Below, piece by piece: positions 24,037-35,989 of a DNA stretch of 64,000 nucleotides. The stretch comes from Orobanche coerulescens (lineage: Eukaryota > Streptophyta > Magnoliopsida > Lamiales > Orobanchaceae): NCBI GenBank assembly GCA_033398695.1, contig CM065818.1:37162001-37226000 (forward strand), read 5' to 3'. The position numbers and the translations under genes were made by a program. A model generated the notes under the pieces. That model saw nothing but the letters and a program-made list of their open reading frames with translations. It was not told where the DNA came from and searched no databases. Each line of letters begins with the position of its first letter. Within the stretch, counting starts at the first letter, position 1.

Positions 24037-24041
24037 ATATC

Positions 24042-24600
24042 CCAATTCCACAATCACATTACTGATTCTCACAATTTCAGCAGAATTCGGAAACAGAACC
24101 CTGACGGCATGGAAATCTCGCCCTATTCCATTCGTGATTCTCACAGTTTTGGTTGCTCTTTACTCACTCTGACCATCCACCACCACTACGCTGGTCGGCA
24201 GGAAAATTCCCGGCGGTTGGCAGCCAATCAAGGACCCGAAAAAATCATCGGTGGTGGAGATCTTCTTTTTATCTTTGAGGGCTTGATTGTAGTGGATGAA
24301 GATGAAGATGGATAGTTAATTCAAATTTGAAATGAAGAAAAAATGAAAATGGATGGAATGTTAAATTCAAAAACTCAAATGAAGCAAGAAAAAGAAAATA
24401 AAATCATACTAAATCGTTGGGAAGTTGATAACTATTTTAATATTTATTCTAAATACGATATTGATTAATATTTAGAATAAATCCAAAAATAACTAAGGAG
24501 CTTATATTGACTAGTTTGTCTTTTTTAAAGATAATTCAATAAGAACCGTAGATCATCAATATATCTATATTGTACAGCTGAGATCTTCTTAAGGAGACCC
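24042..24600. other. Unassigned A/T-rich sequence right of element E
   Basis: A small ORF ending at 24,315 starts inside the LTR and has an acidic end; I do not recognise it. Near 24,585 the inverted motif CTTCTTAAGGAGACCCC resembles, in reverse complement, AAGGAGCCTCCTTAAGAA at 15,355. The two could be terminal repeats of an older DNA transposon that E split. This is tentative. Confidence 0.3.
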
Positions 24601-25157
24601 CTCAAGATTTGTTACCAAGAAGCTAATCCAAATTCATCATACCTCTCTCGCTCAATCTAATCTATCTCTCTCTCTCAATTCTGATTTTTGTGAACTTTAA
24701 TTTACTCTCTGATTATCATTTTATTATTATGCCTGGCTCTTACAATGGAAAATACGACCCCCAAAATATCCAAAATCTTCAGTTTTGAACGAATGGCTCT
24801 TTTGGGCAAAACCAAAAAATCATATGGCATATCTATTTGAGATCCTCAAACCAAATCTCAATATCAACCTCTCGGTGTGGAAATGAAAGTCAACATTTTG
24901 AATGTTGTGATACTTGAAAATATCTACTATGGTAGTACCACAAATAATAGAGAAGATAAAAATGATCCATGGGGATTTTGATGTATCCCAAGTCGTCAAA
25001 ATTGCATCACATTGATGAAGAAATGGATCATAAGATCGATAAAGCCATGTTAAACTAAATGCAACTTTTGAGTGCACTCTTCATGGCGTACCAACTCTGA
25101 TGCAAACATCAAAGTCGTAGCGTCATGCGGTAATCCAACCCCCTGCAGCAAGCCAAC
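24601..25157 (+). pseudogene. Coding relic leading into the hAT transposase relic
   Basis: A CT-rich, 5'UTR-like stretch precedes MPGSYNGKYDPQNIQNLQF (from 24,729), which is followed by stops. The last 70 bases (Q-P-P-A-A-S-Q-P) run into 33,502, where the frame continues (LEEEQPPYVEEFSSKQKQK) once element B and one CCAAC are discounted. It may be the N-terminal part of the hAT transposase. Function is unassigned. Confidence 0.35.
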
Positions 25158-28022
25158 TGTAACACCCCCAAACCGTTCGAGAATATTACAGCGCCGCAGA
25201 CCCTCTCCGTGAGGATCTACCAGGCTAAATACAGAAAACACAACAACACAATACATGCCGACATGGCTAAATAACGAACCATTAGACCGATTTGGACTTT
25301 TACCACAACATACACATCAACCATACATTACTCTTTCTCGCAACTCATACCCACGCAGGGGCTAACATAAATCAACATTCCCGTAAAACGGGAATAATAG
25401 ACACAACGGAAGGACAAAACAACAAGACATCGCCAAAATACTCAACACCGGTGTTCATGTGATTAGTATCGACTTCTTCCATCATCCTTCATAATGATCC
25501 TGTGAATTGCTCCCTAGCAACATGCAAATACCTGGACGCAATACAGACATCCATCCCCCGAATACTCGGGAGTTAGCAAAACTCCACTGTTTTGCTAGTG
25601 CAAGTATAAATACAAAGGCAAGCCATACATATCATACTCCAAGAACATATAAATCGTGAATATACTTCCCGAGATAATTCACTTGATCAAAACAGTTTGA
25701 ATTATGAAAGATAGGAATAAAACCATTTTATATCTTACAAAACATTTTACGATCTCGGGAGTTTTGAAAGCATTTGGGGTTTAAGAATTTACAAGCCTTT
25801 CGAAACACTTAGGGACATAGCCCAAAAATCATTTATTTCAAAATACGATTTCGATAACAAAATACGGGGTCCACGACCCAATCATAACATTCCAACCACA
25901 AGCACGGGGGTCCGTGAATCAACTTATTCACATCACATACTCACAAGAATAACCCGACATAAACTACACCATGTCAAACATTACCATGACAACAGTCTCA
26001 CAGAACGACAACAGAGAGCACAACTTTGCAACTTGACCATACGATCGAACTCAACACACCACAGAGCTACAATACACAGAGCAACCACAGGACTTACGTA
26101 CCCTTACCAAATTATCACAGTTAAGGGACAAATCACACACAACATATTTACTGGTGCCATTCCAGCCAAGTACAATACCATTTCGACTGCCATTCTAATC
26201 AAACGAAATATGCGCCAAAAATCACAATTCTCCAACAAAACATTTCAAAGTTAACCTTGGTACGAGACTTACGGCCACCGTACCCCGCAGAGCCCCGTCG
26301 GACATCCCTGGGTGGTTAACCATAGTTTGCGATACGCAACTCACGGCAATGTACCCCTAGAGGCCTCGTCAGACCGTCCCTAGGTGAACATATACATATC
26401 ATCCACAACGCCACGGGAAGCCATAATTCGAATACTAGAATATGCATACAAATGCTAGGTACTTCGCTAGAATGGCCACTTTAGTCGACGTACACTCACA
26501 ACTAATGTCACACAACCACAATCAAATAGCAATACCAAACAACACCAAGCGTTACAACCTCCTTACGAAGGAATAACAACTAATATCACACAACGTCACA
26601 TATTCACCGAACAATTACACATATCAATACACAATCCTCGACAAATAATTACGGTCTACTAAATCCACTAAATATGTTTAACATCTTCCAACATACGAAA
26701 CTAACGCACATATTCCGAAAGCACATTAATCCCCGAAGCATACGAGTTATCTTTTGAAAGACAACAATTATCGAGAACATACCGATCTTTTTAAAAGTTC
26801 ATTAAAACATTCGGATTGCACATAAAATCATTTATCAATGATTCACGAAACATGAAAAGTATAGGCAAGATACTTGCCTCGGATAATTACAAGCGCGGAG
26901 AATCGACCGAAGTGAGGAGACCCGAACCGTCCACGAACCCGCCGACTCCGCCAAGCGACGATAAACTACGAATGACAATAACAAAAATGAAAGTGAATTC
27001 CAGAGCACGACCCAAAGCCGCTGAATTAAAGGATCAAACGACGGAAGTTCAAGGGTTTCCCCCAAAACGGCCAAGAACACGAATCGACTCGACAATTCAT
27101 GAAAAACGAAATTCAAACCATGGATTATAATCAATAAGACTAGATACCAATGACGAAATCAACAATCTCGGATTCAAATCACGGAATCATGACAAACTCC
27201 TAAATTTTTCCGAAATAGGGTTCTGAGGATTATACCTTGAGTCGTACGGAGGAAGGTGATTACGTTGATGATGATATGTTCCCACAACACCACTGTGATG
27301 GAAAACGAAGAACATACGGATCCGAGGTGGTAGAAATCGCCCTCTGATGTCGCCCGATGGAGAAAACGAAAGAAGAGATGTGAAATGAGGTTTCTGACCT
27401 CTGCATTGTTCTTAAAGCAATGTTTATTCTGGCCGTAACAAGTGATGCATTACGGCCGTAACAATGGCCATATTACGGCCGTAACTGATGGCGTCTTACG
27501 GCCGTAACACCTCTACCGATGCAGGCATTTCTTGTCGGCTATTAGGACGAATCCGAAACCTGGACCTGCTATCGAACCAAAAATATGGTTACGAAGTATA
27601 TTCGATGACGAATCTAAGCATTACAAGAAAATAAAATTCCGACTACCCGGGAATCCAAAATACGACAACGAAGATGAAATTCCCTAACTTATAGGAAATT
27701 ACAAAAATGGCCCAAGTGTCCGAAAATCACGATACATGATCGAATAACCAAACCAAAGTTCACAACACGTCTAACAAGGCTAAACAGTCTTACGAGAAAC
27801 ACGAAACGACAGTTTCGAACGAGATTCATAAGAATCAAACTCAAATGCAGAAAAGTCGCCCAAAAAGCACGGAACTCAGCAAAGCGACACCGAAACGAAC
27901 TCGGACGTCGAAAAGTACAGAATTAATCATTCTCAGAATGACGGAACGGTCACAAACGAGGCATTAAAACGCACTTCCTCCCAAATAGAAAATTACTGAA
28001 AATCGATACGACCTGTATTACA
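25158..28022 (-). repeat. 3' LTR of element B
   Basis: It begins TGTAACACCCCCAAACCG and ends GACCTGTATTACA. It contains two GACGRGGCCT-type repeat units (26,270-26,400), an R-like segment with TACTTGCCTCGGATAA (about 26,870), and the TTACGGCCGTAA word array at 27,430-27,520. The ORF at 26,033-26,254 is not gene-like. Confidence 0.92.
27404..27520 (-). promoter_or_regulatory. LTR B hairpin and TTACGGCCGTAA array (left copy)
   Basis: Four words (core ACGGCCGTAAC) follow a hairpin CATTGTT/AAGCAATG with loop CTTAA (27,404-27,422). No clear TATA box is seen; AATAAACA on the minus strand (about 27,422-27,429) is the nearest A/T element. Confidence 0.6.
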
Positions 28023-28760
28023 TTCTACCCCTCTTAAAAGAAGTTTCGTCCTCGAAACTTAACATAAAATGATCAACGTGGTACAGCCTCAGATAACACA
28101 CGCTAACCGTTGCCGACAACCTGCAATGACTCACATGCAGCACGCAACTACTAACATTCATATCGCTACACCAGAACGATAACAAAACACAACGAACGGA
28201 ATCAATATGATTAACCAACCCGAACGGCATAGCAATCCAAACACGATTTAGTTGTTGAACTATGAAATTCCAACGACCCAAGGTTTAGAAGATCGAATAT
28301 GAAGTTAATTTCCCGAACTTAAGGAAATTACGAAGTGATCTGAACGCTCAAAAATCATGACACGAGATCAACGAATACCGGACAACAAACGATCGAACAA
28401 CAACGACCGAGAAAACAACGGTCGAACAATCATATACGAATCATAATGAATAACGAAAATCGAATAGCATCCCCATAGTTCACAGCTCGACTCAAGACAA
28501 TATATACGATCCGGTGAAAACGACAAGATATGCATTTACATAAGATTCACAGGAGCGGAACCGAATTCAGAAAAAGTCACAACGACAATTGGATTAACCC
28601 AAAACAATACCGCAACTTGTTCAAACACCAAAAAGTGAAGAGTAGAAAAAGTCCAGAAAATATCGACGAACGCAAACGAGTCGATAAAGTCGAATAAAAC
28701 GAAAGCGAAAAATATGGGTATTACACCATATCACATTTAAAAGAGGTTTCGTCCCCGAAA
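28023..28760 (-). repeat. Second U3-end and PPT junction inside element B
   Basis: The true PPT block lies at 28,023-28,060 (minus: TTCGAGGACGAAAC, then TTTTAAGAGGGG). A second copy lies at 28,726-28,760 (minus: GGGGACGAAACC, then TCTTTTAAATGTG) next to a terminus GGGTATTACA (28,716-28,725). Sequence 28,290-28,725 resembles the U3 end of LTR B (27,670-28,022) at low identity. This is an older or foreign LTR terminus retained inside the element. Confidence 0.65.
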
Positions 28761-28824
28761 CCTAAACAACGAGAACGAAGTGCTAGAATAGCAACTTCCC
28801 AAAAATCTTCTCTGGGTCCCGCAT

Positions 28825-28881
28825 CTAATCTCCATGACTGCCTGTACCGTGGTCACGACCGCGCCCTTTGCCCCTCGGCAT
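28825..28881 (-). pseudogene. gag: gag start remnant of element B (18 codons)
   Basis: The minus strand reads MPRGKGRGRDHGTGSHGD, then stop. Arg/Gly-rich starts of this kind begin gag in Tekay elements (compare 9157). Everything from here to the PPT has been deleted. Upstream, the leader 28,882-30,608 is A/T-rich, with many A/T-rich inverted stretches and no gene. Confidence 0.65.
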
Positions 28882-30608
28882 ATTAACCGGATACTCTCTC
28901 AATACAATGGTACAACATCGCAAAATAATGTACCAAATTGCCAACTCGGCTTGACATATCACATAAGACAACTAATAGCAACTCGATAAGAAGATCCACG
29001 AGGTATCCTTTTAAATGACGTCATTTGGAAATCCTTGGATTTGCATGATTATTTAAAATAAAACTTTGAAAGTATTTTTGGTACCTCGGTTTGAAATTAA
29101 CTTTGTCAAAACTTTTAAACAATGGACTTTAACTGTCTCATTTGAAATTATTTGCAAAACAATATTTCCTTACAACAGGCACTATCAAAATCATTATGCC
29201 ACTACACATCATCACTTTGGAGTGATTCAAGATCACGCACAATAACTGGCTCAGTTCAGAAAACTTTTCTAAATCCGAGTTTGAATTTTAAATCGAGTAA
29301 GATTCTTTATCATTCATAATATATTTTTGAAAATAAAAATTGTATTGGTTTTTGAAAATAAAAATTTGGTGTGAAAGATTTCTGAAAATCATGTACTCGA
29401 ATCATTTGAAAATACAACAGTACGTCAAAAATCAGTTTTAAAAATCCTCTCAACATTACACAATAATCAACGACGGTAATATTTTACAAAATGTTCAGAG
29501 GTACTTTAAAACGACTCTTTCAATACCATTCGGGGTTCCTTTAGAAATTTTAAGGCCGGCTCGCCAATTTTAAACGATTTTCAAAGTCCATCCGAAGCCG
29601 CCGATTGAGCGAACCATCAAAACTTTATGAATTTTAATTTTCCACAACTTGCTCAAGTTTATAAAATTTTCAGAAAAGCGTTTTCGAACACACACACACA
29701 ACAGACATAATTTACCACTTTATCAAAATACGATCCATTACCATCAAATCTAATCACACTTCAACATCATCTGTCCACGTAATTACAGTATCACACAAGC
29801 GACCGTCAAAAGATAATTAACATCTAAAACTGAAATCCTGCCTCTCAGTAATGAAGACTCTCACAACAAGTGCATTGAGAACGGCTTAACGTTCACACCA
29901 CCAACTAAATCACAATTTTGAGCATTATTGATCAAATAATAATGCCAATATCACTACATACCTCCGAACCGACAGTCATGAAATCATAAAGTCGAAAGCA
30001 AGAGCCACTTTCGAGTAAATTTTTGGTAGACCTCATTTGAGTTTTTAAAATCAAAATTTGAAAACTTGCAAGGCAAGATGAAAATAAAATATAAGTAGTT
30101 AAGTTCTAAAAAAAATTCCGGTCTCGAGGTCATCATACGAAATCAAAAATTTTCCTTTCTTGAAGGATGTTTAAAAATAAAATTTACGTGACTCTTCAAA
30201 AATAATTAAACTTTGAAATATCACATTGACAAACTTTCCTTGCGGGATCACACCAAGCCATTACTTCAATGAAACGATTCACACAATATATACACACATT
30301 TATACACCGGTATCACTTTTCATTCTAGCATAATACGAGAATCAAACAAGTATGGGGTACGTATTCACGAGGCACATTTAAACTCCACATAATAACATAT
30401 AATCACAAAAGCTCGTATAACACGAGACGCAACAAAGTAGGGAGACTTACATCCACATATCGCACGAAGATGATGGCTGCACCTCGATACTAATCATGAC
30501 CGACACCTTAGACGATGCATCGCGACACGACTCAGTCAGACAAAATCTGACAAGACAAGACAAGACCCGACAACACACAACTCGACCCGACAACCTAGGT
30601 TTCCGCAA

Positions 30609-30625
30609 CCTAAGCTCTGATACCA
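30609..30625 (-). other. Primer-binding site of element B (initiator tRNA-Met)
   Basis: The minus strand reads TGGTATCAGAGCTTAGG five bases from the LTR, with a perfect 12-base match to the usual plant initiator tRNA-Met site. Confidence 0.93.
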
Positions 30626-30630
30626 TATTC

Positions 30631-33496
30631 TGTAACACCCCCAAACCGTTCGGGAATATTACAGCGCCGCAGACCCTCTCCGTGAGGATCTACCAGGCTA
30701 AATACAGAAAACACAACAACACAATACATGCCGACATGGCTAAATAATGAACCATTAACCGATTTGGTCTTTTACCACAACATACACATCAACCATACAT
30801 TACTCTTTCCCGCAACTCATACCCACGCAGGGCTAACATAAATCAACATTCCTATAAAACGGTAATAATAGACACAACGGAAGGACAAAACAACAAGACA
30901 TCGCCAAAATACTCAACACCGGTCTTCATGTGATTAGTATCGACTTCTTCCATCATCCTTCATAGCGATCCTGTGAATTGCTCCCCAGCAACATGCAAAT
31001 ACCTGGACGCAATACAGACATTCATCCCCCGAATACTCGGGGGTTAGCAAAACTCCACTGTTTTGCTAATGCAAGTATAAATACAAAGGCAAGCCATACA
31101 TATCATACTCCGAGAACATAGAAATCGTGAATATACTTCCCGAGATAATTCACTTGATCAAAACAGTTTGAATTATGAAAGATAGGAATAAAACTATTTT
31201 ATATCTTACAAAACATTTTACGATCTCGGGAGTTTTGAAAGCATTTGGGGTTTAAGAATTTTCAAGCCTTTCGAAACACTTAGGGACATAGCCCAAAAAT
31301 CATTTATTTCAAAATACGATTCCGATAACAAAATACGGGGTCCACGACCCAATCATAACATTCCAACCACAAGCACGGGGGTCCGTGAATCAACTTATTC
31401 ACATCACATACTCACAAGAATAACCCGACATAAACTACACCGTGTCAAACATTACCATGACAACAGTCTCACAGAACGACAACAGAGAGCACAACTTTGC
31501 TACTTGACCATACGATCGAATTCAACACACCACCGAGCTACAATACGCAGAGCAACCATAGAACTCACGTACCCTTACCAAATTATCACAGTCAAGGGAC
31601 AAATCACACACAACATATTTACTGGTGCTATTCCAGCCAAGTACAATACCATTTCGACTGCCATTCTAATCAAACGAAATATACGCCAAAAATCACAGTT
31701 CTCCAACAAAACATTTCAAGGTTAACCTTGGTACGAGACTTACGGCCACCGTACCCCGTAGAGCCCCGTCGGACATCCCTGGGTGGTTAACCATAGTTTG
31801 CGATACGCAACTCATGGCAATGTACCCCTAGAGGCCTCGTCAGACCGTCCCTAGGTGAACATATACATATCATCCACAACGCCACGGGAAGCCATAATTC
31901 GAATACTAGAATATGCATACAAATGCTAGGTACTTCGCTAGAATGGCCACTTTAGTCGACGTACACTCACAACTAATGTCACACAACCACAATCAAATAC
32001 CAATACCAAACAACACCATCGTTACAACCTCCTTACGAAGGAATAACAACTAATATCACACAACGTCACATATTCACCGAACAATTACACATATCAATAC
32101 ACAATCCTCGGCAAATAATTACGGTCTACTAAATCCACTAAATATGTTTAACATCTTCCAACATACGAAACTAACGCACATATTCCGAAAGCACATTAAT
32201 CCCCGAAGCATACGAGTTATCTTTTGAAAGACAACAATTATCGAGAACATACCGATCTTTTTAAAAGTTCATTAAAACATTCGGATTGCACATAAAATCA
32301 TTTATCAATGATTCCGTCTAAGAAACATGAAAAGTATGGGCAAGATACTTGCCTTGGATAATTACAAGAGCGGAGAATCGACCGAAGTGAGGAGACCCGA
32401 ACCGTCCACGAACCCGCCGACTCCGCCAAGCGACAACCCGCGACGATAAACTACGAATGACAATAACAAAAATGAAAGTGAATTCCAGAGCATGACCCAA
32501 AGCCGCTGAATTAAAGGATCAAACGACGAAAGTTCAAGGGTTTCCCCCAAAACGGCCAAGAACACGAATCGACTCGACAATTCATGAAAAATGGAATTCA
32601 AACCATGGATTATAATCAATAAGGCTAGATACCAATGACGAAATTAACAATCTCAGATTCAAATCACGAAATCAAGACAAACTCCTAAATTTTCCCGAAA
32701 TAGGGTTCTGAGGATTATACCTTGATCCGGACGGAGGAAGGTGATTACGTTGATGATGATATGTTCCCACAACACCACTGTGATGGAAAACGAAGAACAC
32801 ACGGATCCGAGGTGGTAGAAATCGCCCTCTGATGTCGCCCGATGGAGAAAACGAAAGAAGAGATGTGAAATGAGGTTTCTGACCTCTGCCCGCTGTTCTT
32901 AAAACAGCGGGCTATTACGGCCGTAATAAGTGATGCATTACGGCCGTAACTGGTGGGGTGTTATGGCCGTAACACCCTACTGGACAGTAGTCTGGGCAGC
33001 TGTTGTCCGAACTGTTCCGGACGACTCCGAAACCCGGACCTGCTATTGAACCAAAAATATGGTTACGAAGTATATTCGATGACGAATCTAAGCGTTACAA
33101 GAAAATAAAATTCCGACTACCCGGGAATCCGAAATACGACAACGAAGATGAAATTTCCTAACTTATAGGAAATTACAAAAATAGCCCAAGTGTCCAAAAA
33201 TCACGATACATGATCGAATAACCAAACCAAAGTTTACAACACGTCTAACAAGGCTAAACGGACTTACGGGAAACACGAAACGACAGTTTCGAACGAGATT
33301 CGTAAGAATCAAACTCAAATGCGGAAAAGTCGCCCAAAAAGCACGGAACTCAGCAAAGCGACACCGAAATGAACTCGGACGTCGAAAAGTACAGAATTAA
33401 TCATTCTCAGAATGACGGAACGATCACAAGCGAGCCATTAAAACGGACTTCCGCCCAAAAAGAAAATTATTGAAAATCGATACTGCGGGTATTACA
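30631..33496 (-). repeat. 5' LTR of element B
   Basis: Nearly identical to 25,158-28,022 except around 32,880-33,050, where the hairpin and palindrome array differ strongly. It ends GCGGGTATTACA at 33,496. Confidence 0.92.
32888..32975 (-). promoter_or_regulatory. LTR B hairpin and TTACGGCCGTAA array (right copy)
   Basis: A perfect 10-bp stem, GCCCGCTGTT with AACAGCGGGC and loop CTTAA (32,888-32,912), adjoins three words, the first a palindromic ATTACGGCCGTAAT. The stem differs from the left copy while the loop is the same. Confidence 0.6.
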
Positions 33497-33501
33497 CCAA
33501 C

Positions 33502-35410
33502 CCCCATTAGAGGAAGAGCAACCCCCTTATGTTGAAGAGTTTTCGTCCAAACAGAAGCAAAAAACTGTCAAAGGAAGAGGGAGCAAGAAAACCAAAGCGA
33601 GAAAAAAGCTTGCCCCTGCTAGGGGTGTATTTCGAACTGAATGTTCGTGAAAATTTCACGAAAATGTTCGATCAACGTTCAGTTTGTGTTCGGTTCGGTC
33701 AAATTCGCACAGTTCGCGAACATGTTTGTTACATACACGAACTGAATACGAACAAAATAACATATGTTCGGTAGTTCACGAACAGTTCGCGAACAAAGGT
33801 TTTTTATATATTTATTAATAATTTTACAATAATTAATAAATAGTATAATTAATAATTTTATAATAATTAATAAATATATATACAAAATAAAACCTACCAT
33901 TCCAAAATCCTTAATTTCTAAATCTATCTTCTCTTTTTATTTTATTAATTATTATTGCTTGTACTTTAGTTTTTTTTTCTTTTTTTAGAACACAAACGAA
34001 CAAACGAACGATCAAAACGAACGAACAATCGAACGCTAACGAACGAACACGAAATATGTGAAATTTTAACGAACCGAACACGAACAAGTGGTTTGCAATT
34101 TTACCGAACACGAACACGAACCGAACGAACCGAATCCTTAATGAACGAACGTTCGTTAAAGTCACCGTTCGGTTCGTTCGGTTCGAAATACACCCCTAGC
34201 CCCTGCTGTAGAGTGGAAGCTTATGTTCATTCTTTTTTCAAACACTTTAAGAAGGACAAAATGGTGGATAGTTATATGAAAGTTCTTTGCAACTATTGCA
34301 CCAAAGAATATCCATATCAGGCCGGAGATAGGTATGGAAATTTAAAAGCATTTTGAGCATAACCACACATCGGTCCATGGAGATAAAAGGAAGCAAAGTC
34401 CACTCAACTTCTAACCTTCTATTGGAGTTGGCTCTCAAGGTATCTCTGAATCTCAACTTTATAAGTATAATGCAATACTTGCTAGAGAACAAATGAAAAA
34501 CTGTGTGCACAAATTCTTTACCTTTTAATTTTGCGGATAGTACTGATTGAGAATATAGGATGCAAAATGCTTATAATCTTGCTATGAAGACAATTCCGTG
34601 TACAACAATGACTAGAACTGTAGTGTACCTTGCCAAACAACATAAACTTGCACTAAGAGCAATTTTTAATCTGTAGATCATAGAGTTTCTGTAGCTATTG
34701 ATACTTGGGGCAGATTTAAAAAAAATCATGGGAATAACTATACATTGAATAGATGAAAACTAGACTCTAAACAAAAGACTGCTTGCCATTAAAAAATTTA
34801 ATTGCGCACATAGTGCAGATAATATAGCTAGAGCAATTATTAAAATTTTAACTTTTTATTGCTTAAAAGAAAAAATTTTCCCAATTTGGTTTTGATAATG
34901 TTAGTTCTAATACTGCTAGTGTACCAACTTTAATACAAGTATGCAATCCAGTTTTGCAAGGTCGATTATTTCGTACTAGATGCATATTTCATATATTAAA
35001 TTTATGTGTACAAGATGTATTAGATGTTGTAGATACTGCAATATAACCAATTAAAAAATGTGTCATGTTTTTGCATAATCATACAAAATTAGCAAGACAA
35101 TGGGTAAAACTTTCAACATCAAAACAAATACAACCAAACTTTTTAACTCGGATGTAAAGCATAGATGGAACTCTACTTATGAGATGCTAAATTCAACTAA
35201 TGAGTATAAAGAATAATTATGTGAATTTTTTGAAGAATATTTTCAATTAGAAGGATTTTTTATTGCCATCTTTTTGAGATGAAACAAACGATTTAATAAA
35301 ACTATTAAATTTTTTGAAAATATAACTAAAGATTTAACTGGTTGTTATTATCTCACCTAGCATAAAGTTTTATTTCATTGTTGTTTTATTATTTCTAAAA
35401 GGATGGTTGT
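33502..35410 (+). pseudogene. hAT-family transposase pseudogene (BED zinc finger and core), split by a MITE
   Basis: hAT transposases cut and paste elements with 8-bp TSDs. A basic, Lys-rich N-terminal stretch (KQKQKTVKGRGSKKTKARKKL, 33,555-33,615) precedes a BED-type finger: VLCNYCTKEYPYQAGDRYGNLKA (34,282-34,350), with its His part in another frame. Then follow TMTRTVVYLAKQHKLALRAIF, VSVAIDTWGRF (about 34,690-34,720) and, after stops, FRTRCIFHILNLCVQDVLD (about 34,970-35,030) and KHRWNSTYEMLNSTNEYKE (about 35,160-35,210). Many stops and frameshifts are present and the hAT dimerisation C-terminus is missing. The paralogous relic at 47,911-49,373 shares the CRCICHILNLCVQDAL block. Confidence 0.85.
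33620..34198. mobile_element. hAT-type MITE, 579 bp
   Basis: Perfect 18-bp terminal inverted repeats, TAGGGGTGTATTTCGAAC, are flanked by an exact 8-bp TSD, GCCCCTGC (33,612-33,619 and 34,199-34,206). The ends are packed with GTTCG/CGAAC subterminal repeats in both orientations around an A/T-rich centre (33,800-33,960). It has no coding capacity. It sits inside the hAT transposase relic. Confidence 0.95.
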
Positions 35411-35469
35411 AGTAAGTTCCCAAAAATGGAGAATGCTATTTATAATACGTGGCCGTGTGTATTTAATCA

Positions 35470-35925
35470 TCATAGTATGGTTCCATACGGTTGGGCTCAG
35501 CTCGGGTTACCCAGTGTGTATTCCCAAACATCATAATAGGGTTCCACATGATTAGGCTCATCTCGAGGTGGACAACACATATTCCCAATCTTCAAATAGA
35601 TAGGCTCAGCTTGTTAATCTTCCTAACAGAGTTTCATATGGTTGGGCTCAGTTGGACATTGTATATTCCCAATCTTCGTAACAAGGTTCCGTACAACTGG
35701 GCTCAACTCATCCTAGCCAGTGCATATTCGTAATCATCATAATAGGGTTCCATTTGAATGGGCTCATCTCGGGCTGGCCAGTGCGTATTCCCGATCTTAA
35801 TAACAGAGTTTCATACAACTAAGCTCAACTCGGGCAACACAGCGCGTATTCCCAATTATCATAACAGGGTTTCATACACTAGGATCAACTTTGGATGTCC
35901 AACGAATAATCTCAATTTTTATCAT
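35470..35925. repeat. Tandem repeat, period about 60-62 bp, about seven units
   Basis: Units contain TTCCCAATCATCATAACAGG, GTTCCATAC, TGGGCTCAACTCGG and CCAGTGCGTATT. Unit starts near 35,688, 35,749, 35,809 and 35,869 give the period; outer units are more diverged. It lies directly downstream (minus strand) of the Tat pol relic and probably belongs to that element's 3' region. Confidence 0.8.
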
Positions 35926-35989
35926 AAGACATATTCATCAGATGAAATATAATTTTGAGAAAGAAAGCTCCATTCATATATGAAAAACA

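Larger units (their letters stand above)
25158..33496 (-). mobile_element. Complete Tekay-derived non-autonomous LTR element (element B)
   Basis: LTRs at 25,158-28,022 (2865 bp) and 30,631-33,496 (2866 bp) flank a 2.6-kb internal region. The TSD CCAAC is exact (25,153-25,157 and 33,497-33,501). On the minus strand the order is 5' LTR, PBS TGGTATCAGAGCTTAGG, about 1.7 kb of leader, an 18-codon gag start, a first PPT-like junction, about 0.7 kb of extra U3-end-like sequence, the PPT and the 3' LTR. There is no gag core or pol, so it depends entirely on proteins from relatives. The LTR backbone is homologous to D and H. Confidence 0.92.

Noticed and set aside
24028..24315. Host gene candidate with acidic C-terminus
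   Set aside because: Its start codon is inside the LTR of E, and there is no recognisable domain or splice support. Kept only as unassigned sequence.
26033..26254. Small ORF repeated at 31,504-31,725
   Set aside because: It is duplicated only because it lies in the two LTRs of element B; LTRs of this type do not code.
33679..34356. ORFs around 33,680-34,356 with repeated FV or RT-rich motifs
   Set aside because: Read through the GTTCG/CGAAC subterminal repeats of the MITE.
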